Shown piece after piece: positions 56,840-64,000 of a stretch of 64,000 nucleotides of DNA. Each line of letters opens with the position of its first letter. The stretch's first letter is position 1. The notes under the pieces were generated by a model that saw only the letters and a program-made list of their open reading frames with translations, was not told the DNA's origin and did no database searches. The stretch lies in assembly GCA_035561515.1 (NCBI GenBank), contig DATMXP010000015.1:1-64000 (forward strand), given 5' to 3'. The position numbers were made by a program, and so were the translations under genes. Source of the stretch: Terriglobales bacterium. GTDB taxonomy: Bacteria > Acidobacteriota > Terriglobia > Terriglobales > Acidobacteriaceae.

Positions 56840-57639
56840 CAGAGCGCCACCGATCTGCGAGCAAGAAGTTCGCTCAAGGCTTCTCCCGGATGATCCGCTC
56901 TCATCAGCGTTTCGCCGACGAGGAACGCGTGATAACCGGCTTCGCGCAATGATGCAATATCGTGTGCGCTCTCGATGCCGCTTTCGGCCACGCGGACCAC
57001 TCCGTCCGGAATCATCGGACCAAGCCTTAACGCCGTATTCAGGTCAACGTGGAAGGTGCGGAGATTGCGGCTATTCACGCCGATCACATCGAAACCAATC
57101 GCCAGCGCGCGCTCGAGTTCGGTCTCGTCATGCACTTCGCAAAGTACATCCAGGCCGGTTTCCCGAGCCTTCGCATTAAACCGCTTCAACTCACCGTCCG
57201 ACAGCGCCGCCACGATCAGCAGGATGGCATCTGCACAGTTGACGCGTGCCTCTACGATCTGAAACTCATCGACGATGAAGTCTTTTCGCAGCAGTGGAAT
57301 GTTCACTGCTGCCGACGCTTCGACCAGGTAATCGAGAGAACCCTGGAAATACTCTTCATCGGTAAGCACCGAGAGCGCGGCCGCGCCCCCGTGTGTCAAT
57401 TCCGCCGCCAGTGCAGCGACATGAAAACTCCCGCGGATCAATCCCTTTGAGGGCGATGCCTTCTTGAGCTCTGCGATTACCGCCGGTCCCTTCAACGACT
57501 TCGCTCGTAACGCATTGGCGAAGCCGCGCGGTTCGTGCGTGGCTGCTTGTCGTTCCAGTTCGGTCACACTCATCCGCGACTTCGTCTCGGCTACACGCCG
57601 GCGCGTAGAGGCGACAATCTGGTCCAGACTTACGGGCAT
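56839..57639 (-). CDS. trpC: Indole-3-glycerol phosphate synthase
   Basis: Closes the indole ring in tryptophan synthesis. It has 266 residues with VIAELKKASPSKGLIR, the catalytic-site LLRKDFIVDEFQI and IGVNSRNLRTFHVDL. The ATG at 57639 has GAAGGA upstream. It is the first gene of the operon; trpE, trpG and trpD are not in the window, and no Trp-rich leader peptide is visible upstream. Confidence 0.96.
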   Translation of the reverse strand: MPVSLDQIVASTRRRVAETKSRMSVTELERQAATHEPRGFANALRAKSLKGPAVIAELKKASPSKGLIRGSFHVAALAAELTHGGAAALSVLTDEEYFQGSLDYLVEASAAVNIPLLRKDFIVDEFQIVEARVNCADAILLIVAALSDGELKRFNAKARETGLDVLCEVHDETELERALAIGFDVIGVNSRNLRTFHVDLNTALRLGPMIPDGVVRVAESGIESAHDIASLREAGYHAFLVGETLMRADHPGEALSELLARRSVAL

Positions 57640-57748
57640 CGGAATCCTTCGATTATGCAACAATTTCTGCGCGTCGTGCGATGTTGCAGCTCATCGAATA
57701 ATTTATAGGTCTATACGAAACGCGTTATGCGTTGATGAGGACGGGGCG

Positions 57749-58147
57749 ATGAACAGACCTCCCGGTGTTGTCGTCATTGCGGTTCTGTATTGGATAGGAG
57801 CGTTCTTCCTGCTGTTTGTTGGTGGCGTTCTGCTCATCGGCTTTACCGCATTCGGCGCCATGGCGCAGGGCATGCAGACGATTGTCGCCGGACTCGGATC
57901 CATCGGTGGCATCCTGCTTCTCGGCTTCGGCGCCATCTTGGCCTTTATCGGATATTCGCTATTTCAATTGAAGGAATGGGCGCGGATCACGGCCATCGTG
58001 TTTTCCGGCATCGCCATTCTCGCCGCCGTTCTCTCGTTTATATCGCCGATTGGCATGGGCATGATTAGCCGTGTCTTCCGTCTGGCGGTGAATGCCGTCA
58101 TTGTCTGGTACCTCGTGCAGCCGCAGATCAAGGCTGCCTTCCGATAG
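57749..58147 (+). CDS. Small four-helix membrane protein of unknown function
   Basis: A 132-residue protein with about four hydrophobic segments, starting MNRPPGVVVIAVLYWIGAFFLL and ending in a short basic tail. FQLKEWARITAIVFSGIAILAAVLSFI is a typical part of small integral membrane proteins with no assigned role. It is transcribed divergently from trpC and its stop overlaps the Shine-Dalgarno site of the next gene. Confidence 0.75.
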   Translation: MNRPPGVVVIAVLYWIGAFFLLFVGGVLLIGFTAFGAMAQGMQTIVAGLGSIGGILLLGFGAILAFIGYSLFQLKEWARITAIVFSGIAILAAVLSFISPIGMGMISRVFRLAVNAVIVWYLVQPQIKAAFR

Positions 58148-58154
58148 GAGACTC

Positions 58155-58694
58155 ATGAAGCACAATCTAGAAGACACGATCGCACTTCTGTCACGCACTC
58201 CCGCCGCACTCAACGTTTTGTTACGCGACTTGCCCGAATCCTGGACTCACCGAGCGGAAGGCGAAGGTACCTGGAGCGCCTTCGACATTCTCGGCCACCT
58301 CGTTCATGGCGAGCGCACAGACTGGGTCCCACGCACCAAACGAATTCTTGAATCGGGCGAGAGTGTGCCTTTCGACAAGTTTGATCGATTGGCGCAGTTC
58401 AAGGAATCCCAAGGCAAATCGCTACCGCAGTTGCTCGATGAGTTCTCCGCGTTGCGTTCGGAGAGCCTGAAGACCCTGCGTTCCCTTAACCTCACCGCGG
58501 CGGACATGGAGCGCCGTGGCACCCACCAGGCCTTTGGCGCGGTCACGCTGTCACAACTCCTGGCGACCTGGGCGGCTCACGATCTTACGCATTTACATCA
58601 ACTGTCGCGGGTAATGGCACACCAGTACCGAGAAACTGTAGGGCCATGGACGGCTTTCCTCGGCGTACTGCAGTGCTCTGGACACAGCTCCTAA
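58155..58694 (+). CDS. DinB-family protein, second copy
   Basis: A 179-residue DinB/YfiT-type protein. The metal His ligands are in AFDILGHLVHGE and WAAHDLTHLHQLSRVM. AGGAG five bases upstream, overlapping the previous stop, marks the ATG at 58155. It is only distantly like the copy at 46080. The reaction is unknown. Confidence 0.85.
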   Translation: MKHNLEDTIALLSRTPAALNVLLRDLPESWTHRAEGEGTWSAFDILGHLVHGERTDWVPRTKRILESGESVPFDKFDRLAQFKESQGKSLPQLLDEFSALRSESLKTLRSLNLTAADMERRGTHQAFGAVTLSQLLATWAAHDLTHLHQLSRVMAHQYRETVGPWTAFLGVLQCSGHSS

Positions 58695-58720
58695 TGTCAA
58701 CTGGTGAGAAATTTCAGAAG

Positions 58721-58744
58721 ATCGGGACTGGGCATTGTCCCGAT
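58721..58744 (+). other. Perfect stem-loop after the DinB gene
   Basis: ATCGGGAC and GTCCCGAT form an 8-bp perfect stem with an 8-base loop, 27 bases past the stop codon. There is no T-run, so if it stops transcription it does so by another means. Confidence 0.5.
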
Positions 58745-58780
58745 ACAGGAATGCCTCACACAAAAATGGAATGCAATTCC

Positions 58781-58809
58781 TTGACGCTCACCTCCGGTGA
58801 GCATAAAAG
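58781..58809 (+). promoter_or_regulatory. Candidate glgP promoter with embedded palindrome
   Basis: TTGACG (58781-58786), 17 bases, TAAAAG (58804-58809). GCTCACC-TCC-GGTGAGC (58786-58802) is a perfect 7-bp inverted repeat that fills the spacer and could be an operator. Confidence 0.45.
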
Positions 58810-58845
58810 GCGGCTATTGCCGCGATTTTTTGCGGGGAGCGCCAC

Positions 58846-61449
58846 ATGAAACCGGTTCAAACTTTCAGCGTTGTTCCCAACCTTCCTCCCAATATTGAGG
58901 CCCTTCGAGAGCTTGCGTATAACCTTCGCTGGTGTTGGAGTCATGAGAGCGTCGAGTTGTTCCGGCGACTCGATGGCGATCTTTGGGAGACGACCGGCCA
59001 CAACCCCGTCCGTATGCTGGGTTGCATTGAGCAGGAACGTCTGGAATCCGCTTCGAAGGACGATGCCTTTCTAGCGCATCTGGAGCGCGTTTCCAACCGG
59101 CTTCACGGCTACTTAGGTGGCGAGTCGACCTGGTTCCAGAAGCATTGCGGGAAGAAGGAAATGCCGGTCGTCGCGTATTTCTCGGCCGAGTTCGGCCTTA
59201 CCGAGTGCCTGTCGATCTTCGCCGGAGGCCTCGGCATACTTGCCGGAGACCATCTCAAGTCCGCCAGCGATCTGGGGCTGTCGCTGGTTGGAGTTGGCCT
59301 GCTCTACCAGCAAGGCTACTTCAAACAGTATCTGAACCAATCAGGATGGCAGCAGGAAGCGTACGAGGACAATGACTTTGAAAACCTTCCGCTGAACGTT
59401 GCATACGGTGCCGACGGCAAACCTGTAGTCATCGAAGTAAAGCTCGCCGGACGACCGGTGTACGCCCAGGTGTGGCGCGTGCAGGTCGGCCGCGTTCCGC
59501 TCTATCTGCTCGATTCCAACATTCCCCAGAATGCGCAGTCGGCGGACCGGGATATTACCGACCAGCTTTATGGTGGCGACAAGGAAATGCGCATCCGGCA
59601 GGAGATGCTGCTTGGGATCGGCGGCTATCGTGCGCTGCAGGCTCTCGGAATTCAACCTACGGTTTACCACATGAATGAGGGACACTCGGCTTTCCTTGCC
59701 CTCGAACACACCCTGTCTCTGATGCACAAGCACGGGTTGAACTTTGCGGAAGCCCGAGAACTCGCTTCAGCAAGCCTGGTTTTTACGACTCATACTCCCG
59801 TCGAAGCCGGACACGACTATTTCCCACCTGATTTGACTGAGCGTTACCTGGGGGAGACGGCGTACCTGCTGGGCAAATCGAATCAGGAGTTCATGCAGTT
59901 TGGGCGTACGCGGAACATCGGCGATTTCTGTATGACGGTTCTGGCACTGAGGTTTGCGTCGCGCTGCAATGGAGTCAGCCGTCTTCACGGGGAAGTCAGC
60001 CGTCGGATGTGGCAATGGATGTGGCCCGGGGTGCCGCTGGAGGAAGTTCCTATCGGCCACGTAACCAACGGCGTCCATTTCCGCAGCTGGATTTCGCTCG
60101 AGATGAACCAGCTTTACGACCGCTACCTCGGCCCGAGTTGGCGGGAAGAACCGGCCAATTCCGAGTTATGGAGCCGTGCTCATAACATCCCGGCCGAAGA
60201 ACTATGGAGAACCCATCAGCGACGCCGTGAGCGCCTGGTGGGGTGGGCGCGTGATCGAGTGCGGAATCAACGCATCCGCCGGGGTGCTCCACAGATGGAG
60301 ATCGAAGCTGCCGACGAAATCCTCGACCCCGATGCACTGACCATCGGCTTTGCCCGCCGCTTCGCTACCTACAAACGTGCCACTCTCGTGCTCCGCGACC
60401 TTCCGCGCCTCCGGCGTATGCTCAGTGATACTGCCCGTCCGCTGCAGTTCATATTTTCCGGGAAAGCGCATCCTCGCGACGATGCCGGCAAGGAGTTCAT
60501 CCGGCAAATCACGCAATTCAGCCGCGATCCGGAACTTGGACGCCATGTCGTATTCCTCGAAGACTACGACATGGCTGTCGCTCGATACCTGGTCCAGGGG
60601 GTGGATGTGTGGTTGAACAATCCGCTTCGTCCCAATGAAGCCAGCGGTACCAGCGGTATGAAGGCGGCTGCCAACGGCGTCCTGAACCTCAGCACCCTGG
60701 ACGGCTGGTGGGACGAAGTGTGGCGCGACGCCGAACAACCGACCGAGATCGGCTGGAGCATCGGGAATGGCGAGTCCTATAACGACCAGAACTATCAGGA
60801 CCAGGTAGAAGCCGAAGCGCTCTACGACATCCTGGAGCATGAACTCATTCCCATGTTCTACGACCGGGGTGCCGATCGCACGCCGCGCAGGTGGGTAAAC
60901 CGCATGAAGACGTCAATCGCGGGGCTTTGCGGTTTTGTGAATACGCACCGCATGGTTAGCGACTACATCTGCGAGTACTACGAGAAGGCGCATGAGCAGT
61001 TCCGAAATCTTGAGGCTGACCAGGCCGCACGAGCGCGACAACTCGCGAAGTACCTGGACCGCGTGCAGCAGGAATGGCCCCACGTCTCGGTCCAGCACAT
61101 TGAAGAAGCGCCCTTAGCCCTGGCTGTGTCCTCGCAGATACCCGTTCGCGCGGAGGTCAACCTTGGAGCGCTAACGCCCGAGGATGTAGTCGTGGAACTC
61201 TACTTGGGACGCGTTGACACCAGCGGTGAAATCGTCGATGCGCGGGCAGTCGTAATGGAGTCAAACGGTAAGGGGACGAATGGATTGTACGGGTTCTCAG
61301 CAAGAACGGAACTGACTCGCAGCGGACGCCACGGCTTCACGGTTCGCGTACGGCCAAATCATCCTGATCTCGCCTCGCTCAACCATGTGCCTGGACTGAT
61401 CTGTTGGGCGGACGCACAGAACAGCGCATCGATGAAGGCGAAGGTCTGA
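58846..61449 (+). CDS. glgP: Alpha-glucan phosphorylase (GT35)
   Basis: Releases glucose-1-phosphate from glycogen or maltodextrin with PLP. It has 867 residues of the type with an N-terminal DUF3417 segment (NLPPNIEALRELAYNLRWCWSHESVELF). AYFSAEFGLTECLSIFAGGLGILAGDHLKSASDLG and HMNEGHSAFLALE are core motifs; the PLP Lys is Lys606 in SGTSGMKAAANG. The usual glycogen genes are not adjacent. It converges with the tRNA-Sec gene nine bases away. Confidence 0.95.
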   Translation: MKPVQTFSVVPNLPPNIEALRELAYNLRWCWSHESVELFRRLDGDLWETTGHNPVRMLGCIEQERLESASKDDAFLAHLERVSNRLHGYLGGESTWFQKHCGKKEMPVVAYFSAEFGLTECLSIFAGGLGILAGDHLKSASDLGLSLVGVGLLYQQGYFKQYLNQSGWQQEAYEDNDFENLPLNVAYGADGKPVVIEVKLAGRPVYAQVWRVQVGRVPLYLLDSNIPQNAQSADRDITDQLYGGDKEMRIRQEMLLGIGGYRALQALGIQPTVYHMNEGHSAFLALEHTLSLMHKHGLNFAEARELASASLVFTTHTPVEAGHDYFPPDLTERYLGETAYLLGKSNQEFMQFGRTRNIGDFCMTVLALRFASRCNGVSRLHGEVSRRMWQWMWPGVPLEEVPIGHVTNGVHFRSWISLEMNQLYDRYLGPSWREEPANSELWSRAHNIPAEELWRTHQRRRERLVGWARDRVRNQRIRRGAPQMEIEAADEILDPDALTIGFARRFATYKRATLVLRDLPRLRRMLSDTARPLQFIFSGKAHPRDDAGKEFIRQITQFSRDPELGRHVVFLEDYDMAVARYLVQGVDVWLNNPLRPNEASGTSGMKAAANGVLNLSTLDGWWDEVWRDAEQPTEIGWSIGNGESYNDQNYQDQVEAEALYDILEHELIPMFYDRGADRTPRRWVNRMKTSIAGLCGFVNTHRMVSDYICEYYEKAHEQFRNLEADQAARARQLAKYLDRVQQEWPHVSVQHIEEAPLALAVSSQIPVRAEVNLGALTPEDVVVELYLGRVDTSGEIVDARAVVMESNGKGTNGLYGFSARTELTRSGRHGFTVRVRPNHPDLASLNHVPGLICWADAQNSASMKAKV

Positions 61450-61458
61450 AGAACAATC

Positions 61459-61557
61459 TGGCGGAAGCGTGTGCGAGTCGAACACACCGTAGACATCGCG
61501 AAGATGCCCACCGCCGGTTTTGAAGACCGGGAGGATCACCGGACCCCATGCGCTTCC
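61459..61557 (-). tRNA. selC: tRNA-Sec (anticodon UCA)
   Basis: 99 nt on the minus strand with an encoded 3' CCA. It has an acceptor GGAAGCG.../...CGCTTCC, a 6-bp D-stem (GGGGTC/GATCCT) with loop CGGT as in E. coli selC, an anticodon arm CCGGT-CTTCAAA-ACCGG, a long variable arm (GGGCATC/GATGTCT) and a T-arm GTGTG-TTCGACT-CGCAC. Anticodon TCA reads UGA. The eighth acceptor pair is C-A. It lies 35 bases after a radical SAM gene on the same strand. It implies selenoprotein synthesis in this organism. Confidence 0.94.
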
Positions 61558-61592
61558 GCGTGAGGTCATTGTAGCGTGTCAGGTGTGGAGTC

Positions 61593-62678
61593 TTAAGCGA
61601 CGTCCGCGTTTTCCTCGTCCGGAACCGGCATGCCTGTCTGGATCGTCACCAGTCCAAGGTGCTTCACTGCAGCGTCTGCGCGTTCCCAGCGGTCGGGGAC
61701 CGCATCTCTCCGGCGCAGCTTGTTCATGAATTTTCCGACACGCATGGAGCCCCGCATGAAGTGACCGGCCTTCAGTGGACCCTTGATCCTGTAATCTTGC
61801 AGGCAATGCATGGCGATACTGATTGCGCATCCGCACTGGGAGCAATCCGGTGTGCCACCGAAGATGCAAGGTTCCACACGCGTTTTCAGATCCGCCGAAT
61901 AGTTTGCTGACATGGTTGCGAACGTACATTGCTCGGGATTTACCGGCGGATTCGTGAACGCTTCTCCCGTCTTACCGAACATCAGCAACTTCGGATATCG
62001 TTTTCTCCACTCGGGGAGCTTTGCAACGAGTCGCGCCTTTGCTTCGGGAGTCAGCATTTCCGGAGATTGTTCTCCCACCTGGGGCGTATAGAGGCTGAGC
62101 CAGATGGATCGCGATTCCGGACGTCCATTCCAGAACTCGAAGTATTCGTCGAGGTAGTCGTCGCGCTCCATCATCGGCTGTGTCACGGTCAGGTGCACGT
62201 TTACGCGGCAATTCTTTATGTTCTTCAGGATGCGTTCGTAGGTGGCAGGCTTACGACGGATGTCGTGATGCTCTGGCAGTCCATCTACGGAGATAGTTAC
62301 GCGGATCTTTTCGTTCGCCGTCCATTCCGGCGGAATCGGGATCACTGCGCTGGTGACCACCATCGGCCAAACGCCCAGTGCCACCAGCCGCGGAAGGATG
62401 CGGCTCAACTCGCGATGCCGGATCATCGGCTCACCGCCGACCAGGGAAACATGCAGTGGCCGGTGTTTCTTTACCAGTCCGACGACACCTTCCACCAGAT
62501 CATCCCCGCGATAATCCGCCAGTTCTCGCAGCACAACGCCTCCGCCGAGATGCGTGTCGTTGTATGCATAGCAACCGGGACAACTCAGCGGGCACTCACG
62601 GGTGATTTCGATCGACAGCATGGGCATGCTGCCCGTCAAGATCCGGCCCCATGCGGAGATAACGTCCTTACTCTTCAT
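61593..62678 (-). CDS. Radical SAM protein with Cys-rich C-terminal region
   Basis: A 361-residue enzyme. Cys29, Cys33 and Cys36 in CPLSCPGCYAY hold the 4Fe-4S cluster that cuts S-adenosylmethionine; LVGGEPMIRHRELSRILP is the second family motif. Further Cys residues near 240-290 (EQCTF, EPCIF, CSQCGC, HC) could hold an auxiliary cluster, as in SPASM-like proteins. No peptide substrate or partner is adjacent. It is co-directional with selC. The reaction is unknown. Confidence 0.8.
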   Translation of the reverse strand: MKSKDVISAWGRILTGSMPMLSIEITRECPLSCPGCYAYNDTHLGGGVVLRELADYRGDDLVEGVVGLVKKHRPLHVSLVGGEPMIRHRELSRILPRLVALGVWPMVVTSAVIPIPPEWTANEKIRVTISVDGLPEHHDIRRKPATYERILKNIKNCRVNVHLTVTQPMMERDDYLDEYFEFWNGRPESRSIWLSLYTPQVGEQSPEMLTPEAKARLVAKLPEWRKRYPKLLMFGKTGEAFTNPPVNPEQCTFATMSANYSADLKTRVEPCIFGGTPDCSQCGCAISIAMHCLQDYRIKGPLKAGHFMRGSMRVGKFMNKLRRRDAVPDRWERADAAVKHLGLVTIQTGMPVPDEENADVA

Positions 62679-62762
62679 GGATACCTTTAGATGCGCCCCG
62701 GGTATGAACGCTCTTGTATTTCAGTGGGGCGAATGACGAGGCGGCGCGACGAGCCGGTCAAA

Positions 62763-62788
62763 GGGCACATGAAATGGTTCATGTGCCC
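62763..62788 (-). terminator. Terminator-like hairpin after the peroxiredoxin gene
   Basis: GGGCACATGAA and TTCATGTGCCC form a perfect 11-bp stem with a 4-base loop, 16 bases past the peroxiredoxin stop on the minus strand. Only three T follow, so termination efficiency is uncertain. Confidence 0.6.
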
Positions 62789-62804
62789 GCAAACATCATA
62801 CACG

Positions 62805-63488
62805 TTAGCGCTTTGCGGCGTCTGCCAGTTCGCGCTTGCTCAGATACCAGTCTGTAATATCCAGGCCCGGAGTCTTCACGCGAGCTTCGGCATCAGCTTG
62901 GGTCGGCGGAGGCGGTACTACGACTTTGTCTCCCGGACGCCAGTTCGCGGGCGTAGCGCATGCGTTTGCATCTGCCGTCTGGAGCGCTTCGAAGATGCGG
63001 ATGAGTTCGTCAACATTGCGGCCAAGGGACATCGGGTAGTACAGAATGGCACGGATCATCCCTTTTGGATCAATTACAAAAACTGCACGGACCGTAGCGG
63101 TATCGCTTACGGCCTCATGCACCATGCCGTAGGAGCGTGCAACCTTCTGGTCGAGATCGGCGATGACCGGGAAGGGAATCTTCACTCCCACCTTTTCCTC
63201 AATGTTTCGCACCCAGGCGATATGTGAGTAGACGCTGTCAATGGAGTTGCCGATCAACTGCACGTTCCGTTTCTCGAAATCGGGATAACGCCGCGCGAAT
63301 TCCACGAACTCGGTTGTGCATACCGGTGTGAAATCCGCCGGATGCGAAAACAACATCACCCATTTGCCTTTCGACGTGTAGTCGCTCAGATGAATGATTC
63401 CGTGTGTCGACTTTGCCTCGAACTCCGGAGCCGGTTCATTGATGCGAGGCATTCTGGAGATAGTTCCAGTAGCAGTCGCTGTGCTCAT
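62805..63488 (-). CDS. Peroxiredoxin, Prx6 / AhpC-like
   Basis: Thiol peroxidase of 227 residues. The peroxidatic Cys is Cys57 in HPADFTPVCTTEF. A C-terminal arm (NACATPANWRPGD) contains a second Cys, typical of the Prx6 group. The ATG at 63488 follows GAGAGGAAG; the frame upstream is not conserved. No selenocysteine replaces the active-site Cys. It is a single gene, transcribed away from the PhzF gene. Confidence 0.94.
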   Translation of the reverse strand: MSTATATGTISRMPRINEPAPEFEAKSTHGIIHLSDYTSKGKWVMLFSHPADFTPVCTTEFVEFARRYPDFEKRNVQLIGNSIDSVYSHIAWVRNIEEKVGVKIPFPVIADLDQKVARSYGMVHEAVSDTATVRAVFVIDPKGMIRAILYYPMSLGRNVDELIRIFEALQTADANACATPANWRPGDKVVVPPPPTQADAEARVKTPGLDITDWYLSKRELADAAKR

Positions 63489-63638
63489 CTTCCTCTCCTG
63501 GTTTGTTATGTGGGTGAAAGGGCCAAAGTACAACGTTTGACGTCGGAACGCTGGCGAACAGAGAAACCGCCGATTAGGATACGCTCAGCGGTTAAGCGCG
63601 TCAAAAGCGCCCGTGCAGCCCGAATCACCGGAGATGCC

Positions 63639-64000
63639 ATGCCAAGACTGCCATTTATTACTGTCGACGTATTTACCTCTACGCCTTTGCAGGGGAACCA
63701 ACTGGCGGTGTTCACCGATGGATCGGGGCTTTCGGCGGAACAAATGCAGTCCATCGCGCGCGAAACGAACCTTTCCGAAACCACCTTTGTCATTCCGCGC
63801 ACCTTTGAAGAAGTGAAGCAGAGCGGCTATCGCGTCCGTATCTTCACTGTGTATGAAGAACTCCCTTTCGCCGGCCATCCCACTTTGGGAACAGCCTGGG
63901 TGCTGCGTGGCATCGGTGGCGCCGACGAGATTGTCCTTGATTTGAACATCGGGAAGATTCCCGTGCGCTTCAGTACGGAAAATGGGCAGCCATTTGGGGA
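63639..64000 (+). CDS. PhzF-family isomerase, 3'-truncated by the window edge
   Basis: The first 120 codons of a PhzF-like epimerase/isomerase. PFITVDVFTSTPLQGNQLAVFTDGSGLS, the catalytic Glu in ARETNLSETTFV, and YEELPFAGHPTLGTAW are family signatures. GGAG five bases before the ATG supports the start. No phenazine genes are beside it, as is usual for most PhzF relatives, so the substrate is unknown. Confidence 0.93.
   Translation, partial: MPRLPFITVDVFTSTPLQGNQLAVFTDGSGLSAEQMQSIARETNLSETTFVIPRTFEEVKQSGYRVRIFTVYEELPFAGHPTLGTAWVLRGIGGADEIVLDLNIGKIPVRFSTENGQPFG

Noticed and set aside
62805..63488. Selenocysteine in the peroxiredoxin near selC
   Set aside because: The active-site codon encodes Cys (FTPVCTTE) and no in-frame UGA interrupts the gene.

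Overview
The window is a 64 kb piece of a bacterial chromosome. It looks like Acidobacteriota, probably Terriglobia and near Koribacter-like lineages. This assignment is inferred from protein style and gene content (two DinB-family proteins, a Tat-exported GH127 enzyme, a MarR-GNAT fusion, a zinc-type uS14) and from fairly GC-rich DNA; no database search was run.

Layout. Bases 1-18450 hold the ribosomal protein super-operon on the + strand: 3' end of tuf, rpsJ-rplC-rplD-rplW-rplB-rpsS-rplV-rpsC-rplP-rpmC-rpsQ-rplN-rplX-rplE-rpsN-rpsH-rplF-rplR-rpsE-rpmD-rplO-secY-adk-map-infA-rpmJ-rpsM-rpsK-rpsD-rpoA-rplQ, closed by a strong terminator. Bases 18459-28850 are accessory and mostly minus strand: an ElaB/YqjD-like protein, a SnoaL-like protein (+), an ABC-2 exporter pair, a GH127 glycosidase, a JAMM-motif protein, and a three-gene operon of MarR-GNAT regulator, zinc metallopeptidase and ATP-grasp ligase. 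Bases 29037-34969 are a threonine operon (lysC-hom-thrC-thrB, then proC) preceded by a Thr-rich leader peptide and attenuator. Then follow gltBD and a LysR gene; a DUF169 gene divergent from a cobalamin-riboswitch-controlled btuFCD operon; acpP-fabF; a HIT protein; vapBC; rpsT; a CoA transferase whose subunit genes are split by a small ORF; a second vapBC-like pair; a minus-strand aromatic operon trpC-trpF-trpB-trpA-chorismate mutase-tyrA; glgP; a selenocysteine tRNA next to a radical SAM gene; a 1-Cys peroxiredoxin; and the start of a PhzF-family gene.

Three non-coding patterns stand out. First, at least seven intergenic spacers, six inside the ribosomal operon and one at 25667-25739, are made of degenerate 7-bp tandem repeats in strict phase (an eighth spacer uses 8 bp). 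Each array has its own core word, often with its complement in the second half so that arms can pair, and some run up to the start codon where a Shine-Dalgarno site is expected. Second, the threonine operon has a complete attenuator: a 37-codon peptide with eight Thr and four Ile codons, a candidate antiterminator and an intrinsic terminator. Third, four DNA-binding regulators (MarR-GNAT, LysR and two antitoxins) have promoter-like hexamers only 6-7 nt before their start codons, which predicts leaderless mRNAs.
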